Positions 34,788 to 46,849 of a stretch of 64,000 nucleotides of DNA are shown here, piece after piece (within the stretch, counting starts at the first letter, position 1; every line of letters starts with the position of its first letter). The position numbers were made by a program, and so were the translations under genes. This DNA comes from Palsa-295 sp963785585 (GTDB lineage: Bacteria > Acidobacteriota > Terriglobia > Acidiferrales > UBA7541). Where the stretch lies: assembly GCA_963785585.1 (NCBI GenBank), contig CAWAVW010000004.1:1116001-1180000 (forward strand), in the 5' to 3' direction. The notes under the pieces are model-generated. The model was not told the origin of the DNA and made no database searches. It saw only the letters and a list, made by a program, of their open reading frames with translations.

Positions 34788-35650
34788 TGGCCGCCTATCT
34801 TATAGTTTTTGCGCTGCGTAGCATAGCCATTCGCAGGTTTTGCGATGCAGCGTTTGCAGGTGAGCGACTCTGCGCTGACGAGAGGCATGCGAAGCGAGCG
34901 GTATTTGAATTCCGTCACGCGTTTTCCGAATGCTCGGGACACGCCCACGCTGCGAGAACGCGTGCATTTTGCCTTTGTAGCGGCGGGCTTCACGCCCGCC
35001 AGCTTTCGGTTTTAGGTTTGCGTCGCTGCGTCGCACCGCGCGAAAAACCAACGTCAACGGCTGGCGGGCGTGAAGCCCGCCGCTACAAAAGAATCCCAGC
35101 GCAGACGTCTCCGCCCCCGCCTCGGCGTTTGGCGCAACGAAACTCGCAGCCGTTCGTAGCGTAGACGCCCACGTCTGCGCGCGCGAGTCCGCGCCAGCGG
35201 ACGAGCGTGCCGTTCTTTAACGCGGGCAAGTCCAAAGCAAAACCAAAATCAAAACCAAAACCAAAGCGCGCAGACGTGGGCGTCTACGCTACGAAATGCA
35301 TCGATCTTGCAAGCGCTACGAAAGGAGGCGACGGTGTAAACGCTACGAAAGGCAGCGACCGTGCAAATGCAGGCGTCTACGCTACGAAAGGCCGCGATTG
35401 CGGAAATGCTTCGAGCGAGTGCGAACGGTTTTCCGTTTGGTTTGGAGGTTGACTCTGTAGCGGCCGAACCCGTTCCGATTTTTGGAATGGGTTCGGGCAT
35501 CGACCCGCGGAGCGCAAAGGACAATTCAAAATCAAAGGCTCCCGCACGACCAAAACCGTCGTGCGGCCGCTACACAGGCAACCCCGCGCGGCGGATGGGC
35601 TTTGTAGGTTGGCGAAGAGTCGCGAGCCTGCGAAAGCGAATACCGGCACA
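34788..35650. repeat. Intergenic hairpin mosaic 13
   Basis: D1 (110 bp) at 34977-35086; D2 (137 bp) at 35156-35292, 69 bases after D1; extra R2'-like halves up to about 35382; D3 (117 bp) at 35457-35573 (R4 then R3'); R5-like palindrome from 35604. No gene. Confidence 0.88.
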
Positions 35651-36109
35651 CTAGTGCGCGGCGGCGGCCTTCGAGCGCAGGATCAGCACCGGCACGGTGG
35701 CCTGCTGCACCACTTTCTCGGCCACCGAACCGAACGCGATTTCGCGCCAGCCGGTCATTCCGTGCGTGGCCATCACGATCAAGTCCACGGCCTGGTGCGC
35801 GGCGGTCAGCAAAATTTCCTTCGACGGCACGTTCGAATGTCCCACGATCGCCGTAGCCTTCACGCCGCCCGCGGTGATTTGATCGGCCAGCGCCTGCAGT
35901 TGCGCCTGCGCGGAGCGGTCGCGCTCGTCTTCGTACGCGCCCTCTTTCAGCAAAGAAACGTCTTCGGGCAGCGCGGCGATCACCGGAATCACATGAACGA
36001 GCACGAGCTCGGCGTGAAAAAGTTTTGCCAGATCGGTGGCGTCGGCGAGCGCCGCGTTCGACAGTTCGCTGAAATCGACGGGCGCGAGAATCTTTTTGGG
36101 AGCGAGCAT
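35651..36109 (-). CDS. Universal stress protein (UspA family)
   Basis: 152 residues, the usual length for a single Usp domain. Starts MLAPKKILAPVDFSELSNAA, the standard first strand and ATP-site Asp. The C-terminal nucleotide motif reads HGMTGWREIAFGSVAEKVVQ, that is GxxG...GS, so ATP binding is likely. The ATG at 36109 is chosen because it gives the canonical N-terminus; the ribosome site is weak. Cytoplasmic, expected to be induced on stress. The His-rich gene is upstream on the same strand, separated by a terminator, so they are not one operon. Confidence 0.92.
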   Translation of the reverse strand: MLAPKKILAPVDFSELSNAALADATDLAKLFHAELVLVHVIPVIAALPEDVSLLKEGAYEDERDRSAQAQLQALADQITAGGVKATAIVGHSNVPSKEILLTAAHQAVDLIVMATHGMTGWREIAFGSVAEKVVQQATVPVLILRSKAAAAH

Positions 36110-36272
36110 GAGTGGGCGGTTCCTTTGCGCGGCGCGCCACAAGCGCACGTCGGCAGAGGGAAATGCTATCAGATGGATATTCGCTCACATTACAGTTGTG
36201 TTGCCGCACGATGAAAGTTGCGGCAGGCGCCCGCCGGAAGCGAAACGCGGCACCGGCGCGCCGATCGCACGC

Positions 36273-36313
36273 AAAAAAAACGGCCGGAAGAGTTCAGAAA
36301 ACTCTCCCGGCCG
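36273..36313 (-). terminator. Terminator of the His-rich protein gene
   Basis: On the minus strand CGGCCGGGAGAGTT pairs with AACTCTTCCGGCCG (one mismatch) and runs into eight T. It separates this gene from the universal stress gene. Confidence 0.88.
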
Positions 36314-36340
36314 CCCGCGAAACAAATTCCAACAACGCGT

Positions 36341-36799
36341 TTAGTGGGTTTCGACGATGGCGATCGCTTCGTCCACGTGGTGATGCGCGTGGTCGATGTG
36401 GTCGAGCACGCGGCGCTGCAAGCCACGGGTGTAAGGATCGTCTTCCTCGTGCGAGCAATCCTGGTGAGCCTTGTCGAGCAGGTCCTTGGCCTTGTGCAGA
36501 CGGCCGCGCCACGGCAGGTGCGCGTCCACCGGTTCGTGGGCGTCGATATCCTTGCCGTCGTCGATCGAGGCGTGCTTGATTTCGCTGATGGCCGCATCGA
36601 TGTCGCGAATCGCCGCCGACTCTTCTTCGCGAAGAGCGCCGCCGTCCGGACGTTGCAGGTGCGCGCGCGCGTCGCGAAGATCCGTGAGCGCGTGCAGATA
36701 GTAGGGGTGCTTGCCTTGTGCGTCAGCGGTCATGGTGCTGTAGGGCAGCAAGAAGGCCAACGCCAGTGCGATAACTGAAAGTTTGAGCAAAGTCTTCAT
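36341..36799 (-). CDS. Small exported His/Asp-rich helical protein
   Basis: 152 residues. Start ATG 36799 has GGAGAGGAAA upstream. Signal peptide KTLLKLSVIALALAFLLPYS...ADAQG. The mature part appears all-helical and amphipathic (YYLHALTDLRDARAHLQ; IRDIDAAISEIKHASID) and ends with a His cluster in HIDHAHHHVDEAIAIVE. It also contains QDCSHEEDD. The His/Asp spacing suggests metal binding, but I do not recognise a named family. Periplasmic. Single gene with its own terminator. Confidence 0.7.
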   Translation of the reverse strand: MKTLLKLSVIALALAFLLPYSTMTADAQGKHPYYLHALTDLRDARAHLQRPDGGALREEESAAIRDIDAAISEIKHASIDDGKDIDAHEPVDAHLPWRGRLHKAKDLLDKAHQDCSHEEDDPYTRGLQRRVLDHIDHAHHHVDEAIAIVETH

Positions 36800-37706
36800 C
36801 CGGATTTCCTCTCCGTGAAATGTAGTTTGAATTTGGTCGTGCCCCGGGCGCGCGCGGACACACGCCGCCCATCCGTAAGACTTAAACACACTAGCCCTAA
36901 TTTTGTTGCGAGGCAATCGGTGGGTGTGCCGATGGGTTAACGGCGCGGCTCGGTTGGGCGTGGGCGCGCGCGCCGCGTCTCATTCCTGAGACGCCGAACA
37001 CCAAAGCGCGCAGATGTGGGCGTCTACGCTACGAAAGGCAGCGAGCGCGGAAATGCTTCGAGCGAGTGCGAACGGTTTTGCCGGCGGTTTGGAGGTTGCC
37101 CGTGTAGCGGCCGAAGCCGTTCCGACGTTTGGAACGGGTTCGGGCATCGATCCGCGGAGCGCAAAGTCAAATTCAAAATCAAAGTCTCCCGCACGACGAA
37201 AACCGTCGTGCGGCCGCTACACAGTCAACCCCACGCTGCGCACTGCCTTTGTAGCGGCGGGCTTCACGCCCGCCAGCCTTCAGTTTTAGGTTTTCATCGC
37301 AGCGTTGCGCGGCACGAAAAATCAACGTCAACGGCTGGCGGGCGTGAAGCCCGCCGCTACAAAAGAATCCAAGCGCCGCGGTCTGGGGCCCCGCCTCGGC
37401 GTTCGGCGAAGCGAAAATCGCAGCCTTTCGTAGCGTAGACGCCCACGTCTGCGCGGCGCGAGTCCGCGCCAGCGGACGAGCGTGCCGTTTGTCAACGCAG
37501 GCAACGCCAAAGCAAAACCAAAACCAAAACCAAAACCAAAAACAAAGCGCGCAGACGTGGGCGTCTACGCTACGAAAGGCAGCGACTGTGCAAACGCTAC
37601 GAAAGGCTGCGAACGCCCAAAGGCAGCGACTGTGCAAACGCTACGAACTGCAGCGACCGTGCAAACTCTGCGACGTGCGCGCTGCGGCGATCGTTCGTCG
37701 CGCGGG
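36800..37706. repeat. Intergenic hairpin mosaic 14
   Basis: R2' at 37008-37032; D3 (117 bp) at 37104-37220; D1 (110 bp) at 37251-37360, 30 bases after D3; D2 (144 bp) at 37430-37573 with CCAAAA tract about 37505-37547. From 37574 motifs CGCTACGAAAGGC recur. The part 36800-36950 is the upstream region of the His-rich gene. Confidence 0.88.
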
Positions 37707-38939
37707 CTACTCGAGCCAGTCGGCGATGAAGATGTTCGTCTCGTGCGGCGCGGTGCCGTTGCGGTTCGAGGCCCACACCAGGCGCTTGCCGTCGGAACTG
37801 AACATCGGAAACGCGTCGAACCCGGGATACAGCGTGACGCCCATCAATCCGCTGCCGTCTTCGTTCACCACGTACAAATCGAATCCCGCCGGATCCTTCG
37901 TGTTGCCCATGTTCGAGGCAAAAATAATGCGCTTGCCGTCCGGCAGCCAGTACGGAGCGAAGTTCGCCGCGCCGTTGTGCGTCACCTGATGCTTGTCCGA
38001 GCCGTCCGCATTCATCACCCAAATTTCCAGATTGCCCGGACGAATCAATCCGTGCGCGAGCAAATCCTTGTAGTCGGCGATTTCCTGCGGCGTTTGCGGA
38101 TGCTGCGCGCGATAGACGATTTTCCTGCCGTCGTAGGACCAGAACGGCCCTCCGTCGTAGCCGAGTTCGTGCGTGAGCTGCTTCACCTCGGTGCCGTCGG
38201 AGTTCATGGTGTAAATGTCGATGTCGCCGTTGCGCGTGGACGTGAACACGACGTGTTTGCCGTCGCGCGTGATGGTCGATTCGGCGTTGTAACCCGGCGC
38301 GTGCGAGAGTGGCGCGACGTTCGAGCCGTCGAGGGCGGCGGTGTAAATCGTGTACGTATCGTAAATCGGCCACACGTAGCCCCGGGAATAATCCGGGCGC
38401 GGCGGGCACGCCGGATTTCCCGCAAACGTGGACGAGTAGAGAATTTTGTCTCCGCCGGGAAAAATGTAGCTGCACGTGGTGCGGCCCTTGCCATTGCTGA
38501 CAAGTTTCGGCGTCGCGGGCATGGCGCCGAGCGGCGCGTCGCGGTCCGGAACCGCGACGGTGTAAATCTGATCGCACGGTACGGCGTCGCCGAGCGAGGG
38601 CGCGTAGAACTGTCCCTGATGCTGGAAGATCAGCGTCTTGTCGTCGGCGGAAAAATACGCTTCGGCGTTTTGTCCGCCGAAGGTGATCTGGCGGATTCGG
38701 CCGAGATGCGTTTCGCCGATGGTGCCGAGAGTGCCTTCGGCGGCGCTTTTCAGGGCGGCGGCGCGTGCCGCGGCGGGATCTTGCGGTGCGGGCGGCGTTT
38801 GCGATGCAGGCTGTTGCGCAGTCTGTTGCAAAGGCTGTTGCGAAGCTTGCGCTTTCAAGTGATGAAACGGCGACAGTCCCGCGAGCGCTGCCACTACGAT
38901 TGCGAATGCAACCAGAAAGCCGGTCCGACGAACGATCAT
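37707..38939 (-). CDS. Exported TolB-like (PD40) beta-propeller protein
   Basis: 410 residues with a signal peptide (FLVAFAIVVAALAGLSPFHHLKA) and a Gln/Pro-rich linker. The body consists of PD40-type blades: AEAYFSADDKTLIFQ; STITRDGKHVVFTSTRNGDIDIYTMNSDGTE (cut short here: 'NGDIDIYTMNSDG'); GPFWSYDGRKIVYRA; APYWLPDGKRIIFASN; FPMFSSDGKRLVWASNRNG. It lacks a peptidase domain. Periplasmic, probably protein or ligand binding. The two kinases nearby use the same propeller type. Start ATG 38939 with GGCGGAGAAA upstream. Confidence 0.88.
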   Translation of the reverse strand: MIVRRTGFLVAFAIVVAALAGLSPFHHLKAQASQQPLQQTAQQPASQTPPAPQDPAAARAAALKSAAEGTLGTIGETHLGRIRQITFGGQNAEAYFSADDKTLIFQHQGQFYAPSLGDAVPCDQIYTVAVPDRDAPLGAMPATPKLVSNGKGRTTCSYIFPGGDKILYSSTFAGNPACPPRPDYSRGYVWPIYDTYTIYTAALDGSNVAPLSHAPGYNAESTITRDGKHVVFTSTRNGDIDIYTMNSDGTEVKQLTHELGYDGGPFWSYDGRKIVYRAQHPQTPQEIADYKDLLAHGLIRPGNLEIWVMNADGSDKHQVTHNGAANFAPYWLPDGKRIIFASNMGNTKDPAGFDLYVVNEDGSGLMGVTLYPGFDAFPMFSSDGKRLVWASNRNGTAPHETNIFIADWLE

Positions 38940-39808
38940 TCGATGATTTCTCCGCCGTCGATTTTACGACAGCCCCCTGAGTCTCGTCCGTACGATTTTG
39001 ACTGCGTAGGTTAGCGACGAGTCGCTCCCTGCGCGCGGCGCGCCGGAGGCTTTGTTGTGTACCGGCGGGCGAGCGGCATTTGAATTCCGTCACGCGCTGG
39101 CCGCATACCCGGCCCCGCGCACGATGCGAGCACGCGCGCATTTTGCATTTGTAGCGGCGGGCTTCACGCCCGCCAGCCTTGGGCTTTAGGTTTGCGTCGC
39201 TGCGTCACACTGCACGAAAAATCAACGTCAACGGCTGGCGGGCATGAAGCCCGCCGCTACAAAACAATCCAGGCGCCGCCGCCTCTGGCACCGCTTCGGC
39301 GTTTGGCGAAACGAAACTCGCAGCCTTTCGTAGCGTAGACGCCCACGTCTGCGCGCGCGAGTCCGCGCCAGCGGGCGAGCGTGCCGTTCGTCAACGCAGG
39401 CAACGCCAAAGCAAAACCAAAACGAAAACCAGAACCAAAACCAAAACCAAAACCAAAACGCGCAGACGTGGGCGTCTACGCTACGAAATGCGGCGGCCGT
39501 GCAGACGCAGGCGTCTACGCTACGAAAGGCTGCGACCGCGCAAACGCTACGAAACGCAGCGATCGCGGAAATACTTCGAACTCGCACGAACGGTTTTGCG
39601 TTTGGTTGGGAGGTTGACTCTGTAGCGGCCGAACCCGTTCCGACTTTTGGAATGGGTTCGGGCATCGATCCGCGGAGCGCAAAGTCAAATTCACAATCAA
39701 CGGCTGCCCGCTCGACCAAAACCGTCGTGCGGCCGCTACACAGTCAACCCCCCGGGCGGCGGAATCGTGCGGCGGCGGCCGTGCGCGCTGCGGAAAACTT
39801 CGACGGCG
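38940..39808. repeat. Intergenic hairpin mosaic 15
   Basis: R5-like arm from 39005; D1 (110 bp) at 39151-39260; D2 (155 bp) at 39330-39484, hexamer tract about 39405-39458; a second R2' variant ending at 39523; D3 (118 bp) at 39622-39739. Spacing D1-D2 is again 69 bases. Confidence 0.9.
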
Positions 39809-42805
<2,997 letters not shown>

Positions 42806-43604
42806 GGGCGGCTCCCGTGCGCGCAGCAAACGGGGAAAAGGAATCGAGGAGGGAAACGCCGCACCGCGCCCGCTGAGAAATCGCCGTCACGCGCAAATGT
42901 TAATCGACCCAACGCCCGGCGTCAACGCGCCGAGCGCGGCTCGCTCGGCGTTCTCGGCGCGGCAGTCGTGGGCGTCTACGCTACGTAATGCTGCGATTTT
43001 CGTTCGGCAGAACGCCGAGGCGTGGCCGGAGACGGCGGCGGTTGGATTGTTTTGTAGCGGCGGGCTTTATGCCCGCCAGCCGTTGACGTTGATTTTTCGT
43101 GCCGTGCGACGCACCGACGCAAACCTAAAACCGAAGTCTGGCGGGCATGAAGCCCGCCGCTACAAAGGCAGTGCGCCTCGCGGGGTTGACTGTGTAGCGG
43201 CCGCACGACGATTTTCGTCGCGCGGGCAGCCGTTGATTGTGAATTTGACTTTGCGCTCCGCGGATCGATGCCCGAACCCGTTCCAAACGTCGGAACGGGT
43301 TCGGCCGTTACAGGGTCAACCTCCAAACCGCCGGCAAAACCGTTCGTGCGGGCTCGAAGTATTTCTGCGGTCGCTGCATTTCGTAGCGTAGACGCCCACG
43401 TCTGCGCGCTTTGGTTTTGGTTTTCGATTTGGTTTGGTGTTGGTTTTGGTTTTGCTTTGGCCTTGCCTGCGCTGACGAACGGCACGCTCGTCCGCTGGCG
43501 CGGACTCGCGCGCGCAGACGTGGGCGTCTACGCTACGGAATGCTGCGATTTTCGTTCGGCGGAACGCCGAGGCCAACGCGTTACGTCGCAGCGACGGTTG
43601 CGCG
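42806..43604. repeat. Intergenic hairpin mosaic 16 (inverted order)
   Basis: R2' at 42961-42985; D1 (110 bp, interior inverted) at 43054-43163; D3 in inverse order (R3 then R4', 118 bp) at 43194-43311, 30 bases after D1; D2 (154 bp) at 43383-43536, 71 bases after D3. The GGTTTT tract lies at about 43411-43460. Confidence 0.9.
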
Positions 43605-45245
43605 CTACTCCCACTTCCAATCGGCGAAGCGCTCGCGCAGCTCGGTCTTCTTGAACTTGCCGACGCTGGTGCGCGGGATCGCATCGACGAACACAAACGC
43701 GTCGGGCAGTTGCCATTTCGCAAACTTCACCGCCAGGAACGCGCGCAATTCTTCGCTCGTCGCCGCCGCGCCATCCTTCAGCACCACCGCAGCCAGCGGA
43801 CGCTCCTGCCACTTCGGATGCGGCAGGCCCACCACGCACGCTTCCTTCACGCACGGATGCGCCATCAGCGCGTTTTCCAGATCCACCGAACTGATCCACT
43901 CGCCGCCGGACTTCACCAAATCCTTGGTGCGATCCAGCAGCCGCATGATTCCGTCGCCGTCGATCGTGCCCACATCGCCGGTGCGAAACCATCCGTCGGC
44001 GCTCCAGCGGTCCTGGTGCTCGGGCATCTCGAAATATTCGCGCGCCACCCACGGGCCGCGGATTTCAATCTCGCCCGGAGTTTCGCCGTCCCACGGCGCT
44101 TCGCCATCCGCGCGCATGGTGCGCAGTTCGACCAGCGGCAACGGCCAGCCCTGCTTGGCGCGAACTTTATATTGCTGGTCCGCGGGCCACTCGATCATGT
44201 GCGATTTCAAATGTCCGGACGTGGCCACCGGCGAAGTTTCCGTCATGCCCCACAAATGCAAAATGTGAATGCCGAATTCGTCCAGGCGCCGCACCATCGA
44301 CTCCGGAGGCGCCGCGCCGCCGGCAATCACGCGGACGCGCTGCTCGAATTTCCAGCGGCCCGGATGTTTCTCCATCGCTTCGAGCACGCCGATCCAGATG
44401 GTCGGCACGGCGTTTGCCAGCGTCACGCGCTCGCGCACCATCGTATCCAGAATATTTTCGGGCGACACGTCGGGTCCCAGGAAAACGAGCTTCGCGCCGC
44501 TCATCACCGCGGAGTGCGGCACTCCCCAGGCGTTCGCGTGAAACATCGGCGCGAGCGGCAGCACCGTGTCGTGATGGCTCATGGCAAATGCGTCCACCAT
44601 GGCGATGGTCATCGAATGGAGCACCAGCGAGCGGTGCGAATAAATCACGCCCTTCGATGTGCCGGTGGTGCCGGAGGTGTAGCACATGCTCGCGCCGTCG
44701 TTTTCGGCGATGGCCGGATACTCGAACCGGCCCGTCGCGCCGGCCAGCAGCTCTTCGTAATTCAGCATGCCGTCGGGAACGCGTCCGCAGCCGTAGGGCA
44801 CGACGATCACTTTTTCGAAGTCGGCGTTGTGCGATTGCAGCTCGGCGCGGAATTTTTCGTACACCGGCAGGCAGACGTCGTCGATCAGCAGAAAACGATC
44901 GCGCGCCTGCCGTGCAATCGCCGCGAGTTCCTGCGGATGCAGGCGCAGATTCAGCGTGTGCAGGATTCCGCCGGCGCACGGAACGCCGAAAAACGCTTCG
45001 AGGTGCCCGGCGTGATTCCACATCATCGACGCGACGCGTTCGCCGCGCTTCAGGCCAAGAGTGGTGAGCGCTTCGGCCAGCCGCCGCGCGCGATCGTAAA
45101 ACGCGCCGTAGCAGGTACGCAGTTCGGTGCGGTCCGGCCGCCGCGAGACGATGGGAACATCGCGAAAGATTTTCCCGGCGCGTTCGAGCAGCGCGGGCAG
45201 CACGAGCGGATAATTCATCATCGTGCCTTGCTGCGGCATCGGCAT
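43605..45245 (-). CDS. Fatty acid-CoA ligase (AMP-forming)
   Basis: 546 residues of the ANL adenylate-forming superfamily. The phosphate loop YTSGTTGTSKG is at 189-199. Later come the A5-type motif LWGMTETSP, the A7/A8 region GWFRTGDVGTIDGDGIMRLLDRTKD (hinge Asp; written in part) and the C-terminal PRTSVGKFKK with the catalytic lysine. The overall pattern matches medium/long-chain acyl-CoA ligases of the AlkK type: it activates fatty acids with ATP and CoA for beta-oxidation. ATG 45245 has GGAGGG only three bases upstream; the ATG two codons later (45239) has better spacing. No fad genes adjoin. Confidence 0.93.
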   Translation of the reverse strand: MPMPQQGTMMNYPLVLPALLERAGKIFRDVPIVSRRPDRTELRTCYGAFYDRARRLAEALTTLGLKRGERVASMMWNHAGHLEAFFGVPCAGGILHTLNLRLHPQELAAIARQARDRFLLIDDVCLPVYEKFRAELQSHNADFEKVIVVPYGCGRVPDGMLNYEELLAGATGRFEYPAIAENDGASMCYTSGTTGTSKGVIYSHRSLVLHSMTIAMVDAFAMSHHDTVLPLAPMFHANAWGVPHSAVMSGAKLVFLGPDVSPENILDTMVRERVTLANAVPTIWIGVLEAMEKHPGRWKFEQRVRVIAGGAAPPESMVRRLDEFGIHILHLWGMTETSPVATSGHLKSHMIEWPADQQYKVRAKQGWPLPLVELRTMRADGEAPWDGETPGEIEIRGPWVAREYFEMPEHQDRWSADGWFRTGDVGTIDGDGIMRLLDRTKDLVKSGGEWISSVDLENALMAHPCVKEACVVGLPHPKWQERPLAAVVLKDGAAATSEELRAFLAVKFAKWQLPDAFVFVDAIPRTSVGKFKKTELRERFADWKWE

Positions 45246-45749
45246 GCGCCCTCCGGCAGGTCGGTCTTCGCCGGATGCTATCACTTTTTTCGGGCGAAGC
45301 GTGAAATCGCGGCGCTTGGATTGTTTCGTAGCGGCGGGCTTCACGCCCGCCAGCCGTTGACGTTGGTTTTTCCTGCGGTTCTACGCTGCGACGGAAACCT
45401 AAAACCCAAGGCTGGCGGGCGTGAAGCCCGCCGCTACAAAGGCAGTGCGCCTCGCGGGGGTTGCCTGTGTAGCCGCCGCAATCCAGGAATCCGCCGCGGC
45501 GTGGGGTTGCCTGTGTAGCGGCCGCACGACGGTTTTCGTCGCGCGGGAGACTTTGATTTTGAATTTGATTTTGCGGCGCCCGGATCGATGCCCGAACCCG
45601 TTCTGAAATGCAGAACGGGTTCGGCCGCTACAGAGTCAACGTCACTCACCGGTGCGGTTTTCGCCACGCGACCGTCTGGTCAGCGAAGATTCGCTAACCT
45701 GCAAAGGCGGCGGCGTTTCCACGCGCGAGAATCGCCTTCGCCCCGCCGC
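45246..45749. repeat. Intergenic hairpin mosaic 17
   Basis: D1 (110 bp, inverted interior) at 45328-45437; a GGGGTTGCCTGTGTAGCCGC half unit at about 45458-45480; D3 in inverse order (117 bp) at 45515-45631; R5-like arms at about 45676-45705. No gene. Confidence 0.88.
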
Positions 45750-46346
45750 TTACTTCTTGACGAACTCGATATCGAGCACGATCTTCACATCGTCGCCGAT
45801 CATCGCCGCCGGATATTTCGAGACGCCGAAGTCGGTGCGATGAATCGTGGCGGTGGCGCTGGCGCCGCGGCGGATGACCTTTGGCGGAAACTCGGTGGAC
45901 GCGCTCGGGCCGTCCACATCAAACGTCACTTCCTTGGTGACGCCCTTGATCGTCAGGTTGCCGACCATGGTCAGCTTGCCGGCGCCGTTTTGGGTGATCT
46001 TCGTCGAAGTAAACGTCCACGTCGGATACTTGGCGACGTCGAAAAATCCCTCGCTCTTCAAATCGTTATCGCGGCCTTCGTTGCGCGTGTCCACGGAACT
46101 GGCGTCCACGGTCGCGGTCACCGAAGACTTGGTGACGTCTTTATCGTCCAGCACCACGGTGCCGGAAATCTTATTGAACTGGCCGGACACGTTGGAAATT
46201 CCCAGGTGCCGCACGGTGAACTGCGCGTTGGCGTGCGCCGGATCGATCTGCCAGGTGGTGGCCTGCGCGAAACTGGGCGCCGCGGAAACAGCGGTCAACA
46301 GCAAACCTGCCGCTACGGATAAAACTCCCTGCGTCAAATTCTTCAT
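45750..46346 (-). CDS. YceI-family exported protein
   Basis: 198 residues. Start ATG 46346 behind TGAGGAGAG. Signal peptide MKNLTQGVLSVAAGLLLTAV...APSFAQA. The mature protein begins TTWQIDPAHANAQFTVRHLG, the defining YceI start, and continues with VSGQFNKISGTVVLDDKDV, NDLKSEGFFDVAKYPTWTFTS and TIHRTDFGVSKY. YceI proteins are lipocalin-like barrels that bind polyprenoid or similar lipids in the periplasm; physiological role is not settled. Monocistronic. Confidence 0.95.
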   Translation of the reverse strand: MKNLTQGVLSVAAGLLLTAVSAAPSFAQATTWQIDPAHANAQFTVRHLGISNVSGQFNKISGTVVLDDKDVTKSSVTATVDASSVDTRNEGRDNDLKSEGFFDVAKYPTWTFTSTKITQNGAGKLTMVGNLTIKGVTKEVTFDVDGPSASTEFPPKVIRRGASATATIHRTDFGVSKYPAAMIGDDVKIVLDIEFVKK

Positions 46347-46849
46347 GTGATTCACTCTCCTCAGGAAAATTGCGCCCTCAGGCGCATTCCAGCCGGACCC
46401 GAATTCTTTTTGCTCATCGGCGAACCCGCGAAACGTTTTAGACGGTTCTTGGTTATACTTGGTGCCGCCATTGTAGCAGTGAAACTTCGATGTGCGGGAG
46501 CTGCGGCGGGATTCATTTGAACTGAAACGAATGGGCCGAGAGGCGTCCGAGCGCGATACTACGGCTGTAGCATGGCCCCTCGCTCCGCCGTTGACACTGG
46601 AACCTTTGAAACTTAACCTGACAACCCTGCGGGCATGAAGTTGAATCAAAAGAATTTGGAACTTTTCCCCCGGAGCAGGAACTACATTTATATCCGGCAA
46701 CGCGCGCGATAGGAAAGCTTTGCGTCCGGCGCGGACGCCGGCGATGGATACGTCTTGGAAATCTGTAAGAGCTCGAACGACGAAGCGGGGCGCGCCGTAG
46801 CCGCCCGCCAATATCGACACATGCGCACCAAATCGACCGAAGGGGCCCG
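46347..46849. other. Divergent promoter region between YceI and lipoprotein genes
   Basis: Five hundred bases without GTAG repeats. It must hold the promoters of both divergent genes. I find no convincing -35/-10 pair; TTATACTTGG at about 46451 (plus strand) is the most promoter-like piece. Confidence 0.4.

Noticed and set aside
37707..38939. S9 prolyl oligopeptidase
   Set aside because: Propeller blades are present but no alpha/beta hydrolase domain with GxSxG follows.
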